A stretch of 64,000 nucleotides of DNA from Bacillus suaedaesalsae (GTDB lineage Bacteria; Bacillota; Bacilli; Bacillales; SA4). Below, in pieces: positions 9,271 to 18,350 of this stretch. The translations under genes and the position numbers were made by a program. How positions within the stretch are numbered: the first letter of the stretch is position 1; the number at the start of each line of letters is the position of its first letter. The DNA lies in assembly GCF_016890225.1 (NCBI RefSeq), contig NZ_JAFELM010000012.1, positions 36,279 through 100,278 of the forward strand. Reading direction: 5' to 3'. The notes below the pieces were generated by a model, which saw only the letters and a list, made by a program, of their open reading frames with translations, was not told where the DNA came from and made no database searches.

Positions 9271-10674
9271 ATGGAAATCAACTGGCTACAAGAAGTGTCA
9301 AAACGAAAAGATGAAATCATACAGGAAACGCAACGCTTTTTACGAATCGATAGTGTATTAGATGAAAAGACAAAAGACCATCAAGCACCTTTTGGTAAAG
9401 GAATTCAAGAAGCGCTAGACTTCTTACTGGATAAAGGATCTGAAGATGGATTTACAATTAAAAATGTAGATGGCTATGCAGGACATATCGAATATGGAAA
9501 TGGTGAGGAACTTGTAGGGGTGCTTTGTCATATTGATGTTGTGCCTCCAGGAGATAACTGGACGAGTGATCCATTCTCAGCTGAAATTCGCGACGGGAAA
9601 ATCTATGCTCGTGGTGCATTGGACGATAAAGGTCCGACTATGGCAGCGTACTATGCTTTAAAAATTGTGAAAGAACTTGGTTTACCTGTTAACAAACGCT
9701 TAAGAATTATTATTGGAACGGATGAAGAAAGTAACTGGCAATGTGTAGAGCATTACTTTAAGCATGAAGAAATGCCTGCAATGGGCTTTGCTCCAGATGC
9801 CGATTTTCCAATTATCTATGCTGAAAAAGGTATCTTTGATTGTAAGTTAAAACAAGAGAATGTAGATGATTCAAAGATTAGTCTTCTGACTTTAGTTAAT
9901 TTCTCATCAGGTAGAAGATTAAATATGGTACCTGATTATGCGGAAGCACAAATTGAGGGGAACTTTGAAGCTTTAGTAGAAGCATTTAATGATTTTATAA
10001 CGAAACATCAACTAAGTGGAAGTTATGAAATTCATCAACATACGTTAAATCTAAAAATAAAAGGTATATCGGCACACGGAATGGAACCGAAAAATGGTGT
10101 GAATGCTGGAACAAAGCTTGTTGAATTTTTACATACCTTTGATTTTAATCAAGGTGCAAAGAACTTCTTAACATTTGCAAATCAATATTTAGTTGAAGAT
10201 TCTAGAGGGCATTCATTTGGAATCCAATATGCAGATGATATTACAGGTGATTTAACGGTAAACGTTGGAATCCTCTCTTATGAAAAGGAGAAGGGTGGTT
10301 CGTTCGGTTTAAATATCCGCTACCCTGTTACTCACGAAATAGAGAAAACAATTCAAGCGATCAATGAAAAAGCCAATGAGTATGGCTTTACGATTTCAGA
10401 GCAGTCAGATTCAAAACCGCATCATGTAGACTCAAATCATGAATTAGTTCGTACGTTACAAAAGGTGTATACGGAGCAAACTGGAGAAGAAGCAACCCTT
10501 CTATCGATTGGTGGAGGAACATACGCTAGGTCGTTGAAAGCAGGAGTTGCATTTGGGCCACTTTTCCCGGGAAGACCAGATATTGCCCATCAAAAGGATG
10601 AGTATATCGAAATAGAGGATTTACTAAAGGCTACTGCAATTTATGCACAAGCCATTTTTGAATTAGTAAAGTAA
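9271..10674 (+). CDS. pepV: Dipeptidase PepV (M20 metallopeptidase)
   Basis: Zinc dipeptidase of 467 aa that cleaves dipeptides with an unblocked N-terminus; cytoplasmic. Metal and catalytic residues are visible: His87 and Asp89 in CHIDVVPPGD, Asp119 in GALDDKGP, Glu-Glu in GTDEESNWQC, and a C-terminal His in PDIAHQKDEY. The lid domain lies in the middle, as in PepV. Start ATG follows GGGGTGAT. Length fits PepV (about 465-470 aa). B. subtilis counterpart is YtjP. Confidence 0.95.
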   Translation: MEINWLQEVSKRKDEIIQETQRFLRIDSVLDEKTKDHQAPFGKGIQEALDFLLDKGSEDGFTIKNVDGYAGHIEYGNGEELVGVLCHIDVVPPGDNWTSDPFSAEIRDGKIYARGALDDKGPTMAAYYALKIVKELGLPVNKRLRIIIGTDEESNWQCVEHYFKHEEMPAMGFAPDADFPIIYAEKGIFDCKLKQENVDDSKISLLTLVNFSSGRRLNMVPDYAEAQIEGNFEALVEAFNDFITKHQLSGSYEIHQHTLNLKIKGISAHGMEPKNGVNAGTKLVEFLHTFDFNQGAKNFLTFANQYLVEDSRGHSFGIQYADDITGDLTVNVGILSYEKEKGGSFGLNIRYPVTHEIEKTIQAINEKANEYGFTISEQSDSKPHHVDSNHELVRTLQKVYTEQTGEEATLLSIGGGTYARSLKAGVAFGPLFPGRPDIAHQKDEYIEIEDLLKATAIYAQAIFELVK

Positions 10675-10684
10675 TGGTCTTACG

Positions 10685-10712
10685 AATACCGCTCTAGCCT
10701 GGGCGGTATTTT
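10685..10712 (+). terminator. Terminator after pepV
   Basis: 8-bp stem AATACCGC / GCGGTATT (10685-10692 / 10703-10710) with T's following. Confidence 0.7.
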
Positions 10713-10741
10713 CAATTGATAAAAGAATTGAGGGGTACATT

Positions 10742-11938
10742 TTGCAAGATGTTAAAGCGCAACAAGACTATACAAAATTAAATCTACGTACATTTTATTT
10801 TCTTACTTTTCTAGGAATAGGTGCATTAAATCCTTTATTACCAGTGTATCTTGATGAAACAATTGGCTTATCGGGAGCGCAAATTGGGTTAATTATGTCA
10901 CTTAGCCCAGTTGTCATGATTGTCATTCAGCCGATGTGGGGGCTTTTAAGTGACTGGACTCAGAAACCTAGGCTTCTATTAACGATTGCAACGTTGTTAA
11001 CGAGTTTAATAGGAATTGTTTATTCTTTTGCAAACGTGTATGTATCTCTAATCATCGTTGCTATCACATTATCCATGGTACAAAGTGCAATGATTCCGAT
11101 TTCGGATAGTATTACATTAAACTATGTTCAGAAAACAAGGGGAAATTACGGGTCATTCAGATTATGGGGGGCCATTGGTTTTGCAGTTGCTGTCATTATA
11201 GCAGGAAGAATGGCTGAAACATTTGGAAACTCGGTCATTTTTTATATCTTTTCTGCAGTTCTCTTCATTGCAGCGTTATTTTCGTTTAGATTGCCAGAGG
11301 AAAGTCAACAATCAGTTCAAACAAGCATGTTTACCGGAATAAAATCGTTACGTAAGCAGAAAAAATATATGTTGTTCTTATTCACGACGTTTTTAATACT
11401 AGGCCCAATTCTAGCAAATAACTCCTATTTTGGACTATTTGTAAAAGATATTGGAGGGACGTTAACAGGGATTGGATTAGCCTTCTTATTTGCTGCAGGA
11501 AGTGAAGCACCGTTTATGCAGTTTGCAAATCGTTTTATTCAAAAGCTTGGAATGATGAAGGTTTTGCTAATTGCAGCTTTAATTTCAATGGTTAGATGGT
11601 ACTTTTATTATTTTGAACCGTCCTTAGTGCTCGTGTATGCAACAACAATCGCACAAGGCTTCTCTGTAGGACTGTTTATACCAGCTGCACTTCAATATGT
11701 GAGGGACATTGCTCCAAAAGAAGTAAGGGTTACGGCAATATCCATCTATTCGGCAGTCGGGAATGGACTAGGAAGCTGGTTTTGTATTTATGTTGGGGGG
11801 CTATTATTAGAGTGGTTCTCCATCCAAATGGTTTATTTATTCTATGGAATGCTAACAAGCATTGGGATCGTTTCTCTTGTTATCATCTCGAGGCTTGAGA
11901 GAAATGAGAGTAAAAGCTTACTAGAAGAAGTTTCATAA
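10742..11938 (+). CDS. MFS transporter (LacY-like / nucleoside-H+ symporter type)
   Basis: Twelve-helix major facilitator of 398 aa. It begins with TTG at 10742, which has GAGGGG 7 bases upstream; no ATG is available in frame nearby. The first loop carries GLLSDWTQKPRLLL, the MFS loop 2-3 signature, and GNYGSFRLWGAIGFAVAVIIAG resembles the MFS_1-like/LacY group. The substrate cannot be told from sequence. It sits alone between two terminators; B. subtilis has MFS genes in this part of the chromosome. Confidence 0.85.
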   Translation: MQDVKAQQDYTKLNLRTFYFLTFLGIGALNPLLPVYLDETIGLSGAQIGLIMSLSPVVMIVIQPMWGLLSDWTQKPRLLLTIATLLTSLIGIVYSFANVYVSLIIVAITLSMVQSAMIPISDSITLNYVQKTRGNYGSFRLWGAIGFAVAVIIAGRMAETFGNSVIFYIFSAVLFIAALFSFRLPEESQQSVQTSMFTGIKSLRKQKKYMLFLFTTFLILGPILANNSYFGLFVKDIGGTLTGIGLAFLFAAGSEAPFMQFANRFIQKLGMMKVLLIAALISMVRWYFYYFEPSLVLVYATTIAQGFSVGLFIPAALQYVRDIAPKEVRVTAISIYSAVGNGLGSWFCIYVGGLLLEWFSIQMVYLFYGMLTSIGIVSLVIISRLERNESKSLLEEVS

Positions 11939-11943
11939 TGAAC

Positions 11944-11969
11944 AAAAGACTCCTTAATAGGAGTCTTTT
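11944..11969. terminator. Bidirectional terminator between MFS gene and cysteine synthase
   Basis: Perfect 10-bp stem AAAAGACTCC / GGAGTCTTTT separated by 6 bases; ends of both converging genes abut it. Confidence 0.9.
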
Positions 11970-11976
11970 ATACGTA

Positions 11977-12903
11977 TTATTCGAATAAGTCACTTGATAA
12001 ATAACGTTCTCCTGTATCACAAGCGATACATATGACTACATCATCAGGTGTTAATCTACTTGCTACTTCCATGGCTGCAAAGACTGCTGCTCCAGAGGAA
12101 GGACCGACTAAGATACCTTCTTCCCTTGCAAGTCTGCGAGCTGTGTCATAGGCTTCTTCATCCTTAATTTTAAAAATTTCGTCATACACATTTTGATTAA
12201 GGATGTTAGGGATAAATCCTGGACTTGTTCCAACTAGTTTATGTTTACCGGGTTTTCCGCCAGATAGAACAGGGGATCCTGCTGGTTCTACAACATGAAC
12301 AGTTAACTCTGGATAATGCTCCTTTAAGACCTCTCCTGTTCCAGTAATCGTTCCACCAGTACCTGCTGTTGCAACAAATGCAGATAGTTTCTTTCCAATT
12401 TGGTTCATCGCTTCAACAATTTCAAGAGCAGTTGAATGACGGTGAGCGTCAGGATTTGCATCGTTATCAAATTGCATTGGCATGAAGCTGTTAGGAATAC
12501 TGTCTGTTAATTCTTGTGCTTTTGCAATAGCTCCAGGCATCTTCAAATCACCTGGTGTAAGAACTACTTCAGCACCGTACGCTTTTAAAAGATTAATTCG
12601 CTCCTGAGTCATCGTATCTGGCATGACTAAAATCGCACGGTATCCTCTAGCTGCTGCATTCATCGCAAGCCCAATTCCTGTATTCCCACTAGTAGGCTCT
12701 ATAATAGTAGAATCTTCTTTTAATAAGCCTTGCTTTTCTGCTTGGAGAATCATATTAAACGCTGCGCGATCTTTTACACTTTTACTAGGATTCAACATTT
12801 CAAGCTTTACATATATTTCAGCGCCTTGATCGGGACGTACTCTTCTAAGTTTTACAAGAGGTGTATTCCCAATCAGTTCACTTATGTTACCCGCTACTTT
12901 CAT
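11977..12903 (-). CDS. ytkP: Cysteine synthase (O-acetylserine thiol-lyase, YtkP type)
   Basis: PLP enzyme of 308 aa that makes cysteine from O-acetylserine and sulfide. Motifs: IGNTPLVKLRRV near the N-terminus, the PLP lysine Lys44 in PSKSVKDRAAF, the substrate loop TSGNTGIGLAM and the phosphate-binding GTGGTITGTG. CAAGGAGGG precedes the start on the minus strand. The main chromosomal cysK of Bacilli normally lies elsewhere, so this is probably the second paralogue found in this region of B. subtilis. An O-phosphoserine or other beta-replacement specificity cannot be excluded. Confidence 0.9.
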   Translation of the reverse strand: MKVAGNISELIGNTPLVKLRRVRPDQGAEIYVKLEMLNPSKSVKDRAAFNMILQAEKQGLLKEDSTIIEPTSGNTGIGLAMNAAARGYRAILVMPDTMTQERINLLKAYGAEVVLTPGDLKMPGAIAKAQELTDSIPNSFMPMQFDNDANPDAHRHSTALEIVEAMNQIGKKLSAFVATAGTGGTITGTGEVLKEHYPELTVHVVEPAGSPVLSGGKPGKHKLVGTSPGFIPNILNQNVYDEIFKIKDEEAYDTARRLAREEGILVGPSSGAAVFAAMEVASRLTPDDVVICIACDTGERYLSSDLFE

Positions 12904-13034
12904 TGTCCGCCCTCCTTGTTTTTATCCTACCATAATTCCCTACAATCATTCGAATCATTTACCATCACTAATTATATTCATTTTGGTAAAATATACATTT
13001 AGGAAGTAAAGTCGAAGAAGAGGCGGTAAAGTCT

Positions 13035-13607
13035 ATGACAAAGACACATTATTTTCTCGCAATACCGATACCTATAGAGATTAAACAAGCATTTAAACAG
13101 TGGAGAGAAGAAAACAAAATACATTTCCCGTTTAAATCATGGGTACATCATGAAGATTATCATATTACATTAGTATTTTTAGGAGATGCTCCAGAGGCTG
13201 AGTTAGAAAAAGTAAAAAAAGAGATAAGAGAAATAGTTCAAAGCCATGAACCGTTTGAGCTTACGTTAAATGGATTAGGCTACTTTGGTCAAAAGGAGTC
13301 TCCTCGAATTTTCTGGGGTGGTATCAAGCGACAGGTACAACTAGAGAACCTACAAAGAGATGTTTTCGAAGCTTGTGGAAGGATAGGGTTTGAATTAGAG
13401 AAAAGACCGTATCGTCCACACCTAACATTAGCGAGACGATATAAAGAGGGGAATGGTTTTCCTTTTGAACAATTAAATCACTACTTTCAGATAGATCCAT
13501 CATTACGTGCGTATACTGTTCAATCAGTGGTATTGTATCAAACTCACCTAGACCGTGTGCCAAAGTATGAAGCGATAGAGACTTTCGACTTGGGCGTGAA
13601 AAGATGA
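13035..13607 (+). CDS. thpR: RNA 2',3'-cyclic 3'-phosphodiesterase (2H family, YtlP)
   Basis: 190-aa two-histidine phosphoesterase once called 2'-5' RNA ligase. Both catalytic motifs are present: HITL with His43 and HLTL with His129. It opens cyclic phosphates on RNA ends in the cytoplasm. The last codon overlaps the next gene (ATGA at 13604-13607), so the LrgA-like protein is translationally coupled to it, an odd pairing that puts an RNA-end enzyme and a membrane pair in one transcript. Confidence 0.9.
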   Translation: MTKTHYFLAIPIPIEIKQAFKQWREENKIHFPFKSWVHHEDYHITLVFLGDAPEAELEKVKKEIREIVQSHEPFELTLNGLGYFGQKESPRIFWGGIKRQVQLENLQRDVFEACGRIGFELEKRPYRPHLTLARRYKEGNGFPFEQLNHYFQIDPSLRAYTVQSVVLYQTHLDRVPKYEAIETFDLGVKR

Positions 13608-13993
13608 AACATGGATACATCAAACAGTTGCTACATATCATGATACAAATCGGTTTCTTATTTTTATTTTATGCAGTTGGAATGTTTATACAAAAAATTA
13701 CTCATATCCCTATCCCAGGTAGCATTCTAGGAATGATCATCCTGTTTCTAGTACTCCTAACAAAAAAAGTGCCATCAAAATGGTTGGAAACTGGAGCGAA
13801 CACGTTGCTATCCCATTTACAGTTATTTTTTGTTCCAGTAACGGTTGGGATTATTGAATATTTATCCTACTTTTTTGGGAAAGGTGTAATCAGTTTAGTA
13901 GTAGTTTTATTAAGCACAGCGATTGTACTGGTAACAACGGGATGGTCAACGCAATACATTCTAACGAAAAAAGAGGAGGATCTGTCTGCATGA
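13604..13993 (+). CDS. CidA/LrgA holin-like membrane protein
   Basis: 129-aa membrane protein with four predicted helices; IPIPGSILGMIILFLVLL is the LrgA/CidA signature. Family members modulate murein hydrolase release and, in some species, pyruvate transport together with the LrgB/CidB partner. Start ATG overlaps the thpR stop and its own stop overlaps the next start (ATGA), so thpR, this gene and the next are one coupled operon. Whether it is functionally Lrg or Cid cannot be decided from sequence. Confidence 0.9.
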   Translation: MKHGYIKQLLHIMIQIGFLFLFYAVGMFIQKITHIPIPGSILGMIILFLVLLTKKVPSKWLETGANTLLSHLQLFFVPVTVGIIEYLSYFFGKGVISLVVVLLSTAIVLVTTGWSTQYILTKKEEDLSA

Positions 13994-14679
13994 TTAGTCT
14001 TCTTCTTTTCTTATATATTGCTGGTACGATTTTCTTATATATGATCATGAGAAAACTATATCGAAAGTTTTCTTTCCCTTTTTTTATTCCTGTTGTCACA
14101 ACATCAGTTATCATTATTAGTTTGTTACTCAGTTTTGACATTTCATACTCTGAATATATGCAAGGAGCTAAGTGGATCGATTTCATTCTAGGTCCGTCGG
14201 TAGTGGCCATGGCGTATCCGTTATTCATTCAATGGGAACGAATTAAAAAAAATAAAGCTCCAATTTTTATCGGTGTTATAATTGGAACAATTGGAGGGAT
14301 CGTAACAGGCACAATACTAGGCATCATATTTTCCCTGCAGCATGAGGAAATTATGACGATTATTCCGAAATCTGTGACTTCACCAATTGCAAAGGATCTT
14401 TCCCTTTTATTAGGTGGAAATCCATCTTTAACCGTAGCTTTTGTGATCATTGCTGGAGTTTTCGGGAGTATGGCAGGCCCCATTTTATTGAAAGCCTTTA
14501 ATGTCGTTCATCCTTATGGTATAGGTATAGGGATGGGAGCTGCCTCTCACGGCATCGGGACAGCAAAAGCAATTGAAATGGGAGAAGAAGAAGGAGCAAC
14601 AAGCTCAATTGCCATGACGTTATGTGCGGTGCTATCTTCCTTCCTTTGTCCAATTATCGGATATTTTTTTCTAGTTTAA
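13990..14679 (+). CDS. CidB/LrgB family membrane protein
   Basis: 229-aa polytopic protein, partner of the preceding LrgA-like protein. The start is the ATG at 13990 (MISLLLFLYIAG) with GAGGAGG 9 bases upstream and a 4-base ATGA overlap. The conserved LrgB elements LGPSVVAMAYPLF, KSVTSPIAKDLSLLLGGNPSLTV and GAASHGIGTAKAIEMGEEEGA are all present. It ends the three-gene unit; no obvious hairpin terminator was seen in the next 80 bases. Confidence 0.92.
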   Translation: MISLLLFLYIAGTIFLYMIMRKLYRKFSFPFFIPVVTTSVIIISLLLSFDISYSEYMQGAKWIDFILGPSVVAMAYPLFIQWERIKKNKAPIFIGVIIGTIGGIVTGTILGIIFSLQHEEIMTIIPKSVTSPIAKDLSLLLGGNPSLTVAFVIIAGVFGSMAGPILLKAFNVVHPYGIGIGMGAASHGIGTAKAIEMGEEEGATSSIAMTLCAVLSSFLCPIIGYFFLV

Positions 14680-14989
14680 TCAGATGATGGTATTTTCGCT
14701 CATTACGTTGATTATAGAGGAAGGTAGACTTATGATGTTTTTTAGTTTCTTTTGTTAACTTCTACCCGCACTGTCTTAAGCTCAGGTGTAGAAGTCAGCA
14801 TGTCCTGTGGCAATGCAGAGGTCTGCGCAGGCTTTGGGCATTTGTTGTCAACAAGTGCTTCAGGAATCAACATTCGTGAAACACGTATACATATAAAAAT
14901 TAGCTATTGGGCTAGGTATCATCTTTTCGGTAAATGCTAAGAAAATGTTTGAACTGCGAAAAGAGCCTACAAAGAGGAGTGTAAATATA
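14680..14989. other. Intergenic region with a GC-richer patch and a possible decayed short frame
   Basis: 310 bases between LrgB and ytlQ. From about 14758 to 14880 the sequence is clearly more GC-rich than its surroundings. On the minus strand 14742-14873 reads as an uninterrupted 43-codon frame (MLIPEALVDNKCPKPAQTSA...), but no ribosome binding site precedes it. An 8-bp inverted repeat ACTTCTAC/GTAGAAGT (14758-14765 / 14788-14795) is also present. I cannot support a gene; a gene remnant or structured RNA are both possible. Confidence 0.35.
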
Positions 14990-15955
14990 ATGGCTCAGCT
15001 TATTAAATTGATGGATTTTATTTCTAGATATGAAATGAACACGTACCGTTATCCAAGTCAATATATACGATTAAAAAAGCAACATTGGAATAGATTGAAG
15101 ACCCTATGGGAGCAGGGTCTTTTAGAAGTGGAAAAATTAGATATAGAAGACTCTTCAAAATCTGAGAAACGTTCAATTTTTCGTTCATTTAAAGGTCGAC
15201 TCACGAAAAATGAAAAGTCAGCAAAAGAAATCGAAAACTTTTCTGTTCCAGGCTTTGATGAGATTCAAGAATCTGATGGAGATTTGCCCCTTGAGCATAC
15301 ATTTAAAAATATCCCTAAGTCAGAAGATGAGTTGAAACAACGATTTTTGGATGACTTAATTGAATTTCAAATTAGGTGGGCTAGTTCGACAATTCGAGAA
15401 AAATCGTACGTTGACAGGCCAATTTACTTCGATGAAGTATTAAAGTATTTTCTCCAACGATTTCCTGATAATTATTTAGTGCTATATAAACCAGTGTTTT
15501 TAGTACAGAGAGCTCCGATAGAGTTGGAAGTCATCATGATTAGTCCGACTGAAACATGGTGCATCACACTTTTGGAAGGAAAAGAGAATAGTGTATTTTA
15601 TGGCTCGAAAGATAGATTTTGGTCAGAGAGATATGGAGAGGAAGAAGAAAGAATAGGATTAAGTCCTATGATTTCTTTAAATCGAATGGAGAAAATTGTT
15701 CGCAACATCTATCAATATCATGAAGTGGAGTTACCGATTAGGAAGGTGGTATTAAACCGAACAGGTTATATTGACTATCTATATGCACCCGTTGACACAA
15801 TGTTAATTGATAAACGAGTGTATGAAGAGTGGTTTTCTTCCTTAAGACGCTTATCATCACCACTAAAATCCGTACAACTAAAAGCAGCCAAGGTTTTACT
15901 TCAACATTGTCAAACAACGTATGTTAAGAGGCCAGAATGGGGCATGAATGAATGA
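14990..15955 (+). CDS. ytlQ: Conserved hypothetical protein YtlQ
   Basis: 321-aa soluble protein of unknown function found next to thpR and amyX in B. subtilis. The start is set at ATG 14990 (MAQLIKLMDFISRYEMNTYRYPSQ), which has GAGGAG upstream; an ATG at 14945 has none. The N-terminal third is basic and looks helical; the middle holds DRPIYFDEVLKYFLQRFPDNYLVLYKPVF, and the C-terminal half resembles a nuclease/NERD-like alpha-beta fold only vaguely, so I assign no activity. It is 32 bases upstream of amyX and probably co-transcribed. Confidence 0.8.
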   Translation: MAQLIKLMDFISRYEMNTYRYPSQYIRLKKQHWNRLKTLWEQGLLEVEKLDIEDSSKSEKRSIFRSFKGRLTKNEKSAKEIENFSVPGFDEIQESDGDLPLEHTFKNIPKSEDELKQRFLDDLIEFQIRWASSTIREKSYVDRPIYFDEVLKYFLQRFPDNYLVLYKPVFLVQRAPIELEVIMISPTETWCITLLEGKENSVFYGSKDRFWSERYGEEEERIGLSPMISLNRMEKIVRNIYQYHEVELPIRKVVLNRTGYIDYLYAPVDTMLIDKRVYEEWFSSLRRLSSPLKSVQLKAAKVLLQHCQTTYVKRPEWGMNE

Positions 15956-15987
15956 CGTAACTTGATAAACATACGGGAGGAATTTGG

Positions 15988-18117
15988 ATGGAGGCGCATA
16001 GGGAGTTTGAGGCATATCTTGATGAATTGACTGTCATCACAGTATTATTACCTAAGCACCAAATATGGGATGTAAATCCGAAATTTACGCTCTTGCAACC
16101 AAGTGGAATAACTTCCCAACTACAAATTCAATCATACGAAGAACATCCTGACTTCTATAAATATCAATGTAGTAGTAAAGAGCCCATCATATTAGGGCGA
16201 ATCTATTACGTTATCACCGGAGACAACCGAACTGACTTGCTAGTAGGTGCTGTAGTACGGACTCCACAATTTGATGAAGAATACTATTATAACGGTGAAG
16301 ATTTAGGCGCTATATATTTTACTCACTCAACGTTCTTTAAAGTTTGGGCACCTACTGCAACCAAAGTAAACTTATATTTGTTCACGCCTGATGGAAAGAA
16401 AAAAACTGTACATGAAATGAAGCGTTCGGAAAAAGGAACGTGGACGATTACAATCTCTAGTGACTTGGAAATGTATTTGTATGTATATGATGTTTGTGTC
16501 AATAATGTTTGGCGTAAAGCTGTTGATCCCTATGCAAAATCAGTTACGATTAACAGTGAAAAAGGAGTTGTAGTCGATCTGCAGAAAACAGTAATTCCGC
16601 AAAAACGGCTGGAACCAATGGCACAACCGACAGACGCCATTATATATGAAACACATATAAGAGACTTTACGATTCATAAAGATAGTAAAGTAAAGGAAAA
16701 AGCAAAATATACTGGGTTTGTTGAAGGTACTGAAGATACGTGTATTGATTATGTAAAACAACTCGGTATCACTCACATTGAATTGTTGCCAGTAAATGAG
16801 TTCGCGGGAGTAGATGAAGAAAAGCCTCTTGCATCCTATAATTGGGGCTACAATCCTCTTCACTATTTTTCCCCAGAAGGCAGTTATAGTTCAAATCCTA
16901 GAAATCCATATGCAAGAATCATAGAATTACAATCAATGATTCAAGACATTCATGAGCAAGACTTAAGAGTAATCATAGATGTTGTATTTAATCATGTGTA
17001 TATAAAAGAAGAATCTGCCTTTGAAAAAATCGTTCCGGGTTATTATTTCAGGTATGATGATAATGGAATGCCCTCTAACGGTACAGGTGTAGGAAACGAT
17101 TTGGCATCGGAAAGAAAAATGATGAGGAAGTTTATTATTGATTGTGTACTGTATTGGATTAACGTATATAATGTGGACGGCCTTCGTTTTGACCTAATGG
17201 GTATTTTAGACATTAAAACGATGAATGATTTGCGAAAAAAGGTGGATGAGGTAGACTCTTCAATTTTGCTATTTGGAGAAGGGTGGGAGTTAAATACACC
17301 TTTATCGCCAGAGAAAAAAGCAACGATTCGTAATTCCGCAAAAATGAATCGTATTGGTCATTTTAATGATCGGTTTCGGGACATTATTAAAGGCAGTACC
17401 TTTAATCTATATGATAGAGGCTTCGCTTTAGGGCAATGTAATCGTACAAAAGAAGTAAAGCATGTGATGATGGGAAGCATTAATAATGATGAGGTAAAAG
17501 GATTATTCTCACATCCTGCTATGTCCGTTAATTACGTAGAATCTCATGATAATCATACATTTTGGGATAAAGCCATTGTGTGTAACTCATTCGAAGACAA
17601 AGAGATTATAAGAAAAAGACATCGATTAGCTACGAGTATGGTTTTGTTATCACAAGGTATTCCTTTCCTCCATAGTGGCCAAGAGTTTTATCGAACAAAG
17701 CATGGTGTTGGCAATAGCTATCAATCACCTGATGCTATAAATGAGTTAAAGTGGAGTCAAAAATCACAATTTGAAAAAGATGTTATATATATTAAAGGAT
17801 TAATTGACATTCGAAAGTCACATGGAGCATTTCGTTTTTCAATGGGAAATCAAGTTAGAAAACATATGTACTTCATTCAGACTATACCAGAATTACTTGC
17901 ATATGAGCTTCGTGGAGTGAAAGATTATGGTGAATGGGAAACAATAATTGTCGTTTTTAATAACAGTACTCAAAAACAATATTTAGAACTTGATCAAAAA
18001 TGGAGTTGGAACGTCCTTGCCGACAATCAAGAGGCTAATGTACAAACACTTTATAAACTGACAACTAAAAAATTCGTCATACAGCCATTGAGTTGTAATG
18101 TTTTTACAAAGGAATAA
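15988..18117 (+). CDS. amyX: Type I pullulanase AmyX
   Basis: 709-aa debranching enzyme that hydrolyses alpha-1,6 bonds in pullulan, glycogen or limit dextrins. No signal peptide is present, so it acts in the cytoplasm. Order: N-terminal domain to about residue 100, CBM48 (FKVWAPTATKVNLYLF, 117-132), then the GH13 barrel with the pullulanase motif YNWGYNP at 284-290, DVVFNHV, nucleophile Asp402 (DGLRFDLMG), acid/base Glu431 (FGEGW) and Asp521 in ESHDNHTFWD. Length agrees with B. subtilis AmyX (about 718). The start follows GGGAGGAA. Confidence 0.96.
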   Translation: MEAHREFEAYLDELTVITVLLPKHQIWDVNPKFTLLQPSGITSQLQIQSYEEHPDFYKYQCSSKEPIILGRIYYVITGDNRTDLLVGAVVRTPQFDEEYYYNGEDLGAIYFTHSTFFKVWAPTATKVNLYLFTPDGKKKTVHEMKRSEKGTWTITISSDLEMYLYVYDVCVNNVWRKAVDPYAKSVTINSEKGVVVDLQKTVIPQKRLEPMAQPTDAIIYETHIRDFTIHKDSKVKEKAKYTGFVEGTEDTCIDYVKQLGITHIELLPVNEFAGVDEEKPLASYNWGYNPLHYFSPEGSYSSNPRNPYARIIELQSMIQDIHEQDLRVIIDVVFNHVYIKEESAFEKIVPGYYFRYDDNGMPSNGTGVGNDLASERKMMRKFIIDCVLYWINVYNVDGLRFDLMGILDIKTMNDLRKKVDEVDSSILLFGEGWELNTPLSPEKKATIRNSAKMNRIGHFNDRFRDIIKGSTFNLYDRGFALGQCNRTKEVKHVMMGSINNDEVKGLFSHPAMSVNYVESHDNHTFWDKAIVCNSFEDKEIIRKRHRLATSMVLLSQGIPFLHSGQEFYRTKHGVGNSYQSPDAINELKWSQKSQFEKDVIYIKGLIDIRKSHGAFRFSMGNQVRKHMYFIQTIPELLAYELRGVKDYGEWETIIVVFNNSTQKQYLELDQKWSWNVLADNQEANVQTLYKLTTKKFVIQPLSCNVFTKE

Positions 18118-18204
18118 TTTACGGATGTACTTGACGATTTGAATTAGTAGGAGATAAAATCTATAAGATAGTATTAATATTTAGTATTTCGAAATGCATC
18201 GTTT

Positions 18205-18258
18205 CGATAAAAAAGACTAAGCTAGCACCTACCTTAGTAGGCATAGCCTAGTCTTTCT
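18205..18258 (+). terminator. Probable terminator after amyX
   Basis: Imperfect stem between AAAGACTAAGCTA (about 18213) and TAGCCTAGTCTTT (about 18244) with following T-rich sequence. Confidence 0.6.
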
Positions 18259-18285
18259 ACTTTTGTTTTTCCAAAATAACGAAAA

Positions 18286-18338
18286 CTCCTACTCAGTAGG
18301 AATCTCCTACTACGGTAGAAAATTCCTACTGGGTAAGA
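18286..18338 (+). repeat. Three short tandem TCCTACT palindromic units upstream of ytmP
   Basis: Units of the form TCCTACTnnGTAGgA start CCTAC at 18288, 18306 and 18325, spaced 18 and 19 bp; each is a partial palindrome. A related CCTAC..GTAGG occurs at 18228. They lie 13 to 60 bases before the ytmP start and may be operator sites. Confidence 0.55.
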
Positions 18339-18350
18339 TTAGGCACAATA

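Noticed and set aside
14945..14989. Upstream ATG of ytlQ
   Set aside because: No ribosome binding site; GAGGAG lies only before ATG 14990, where the conserved N-terminus begins.
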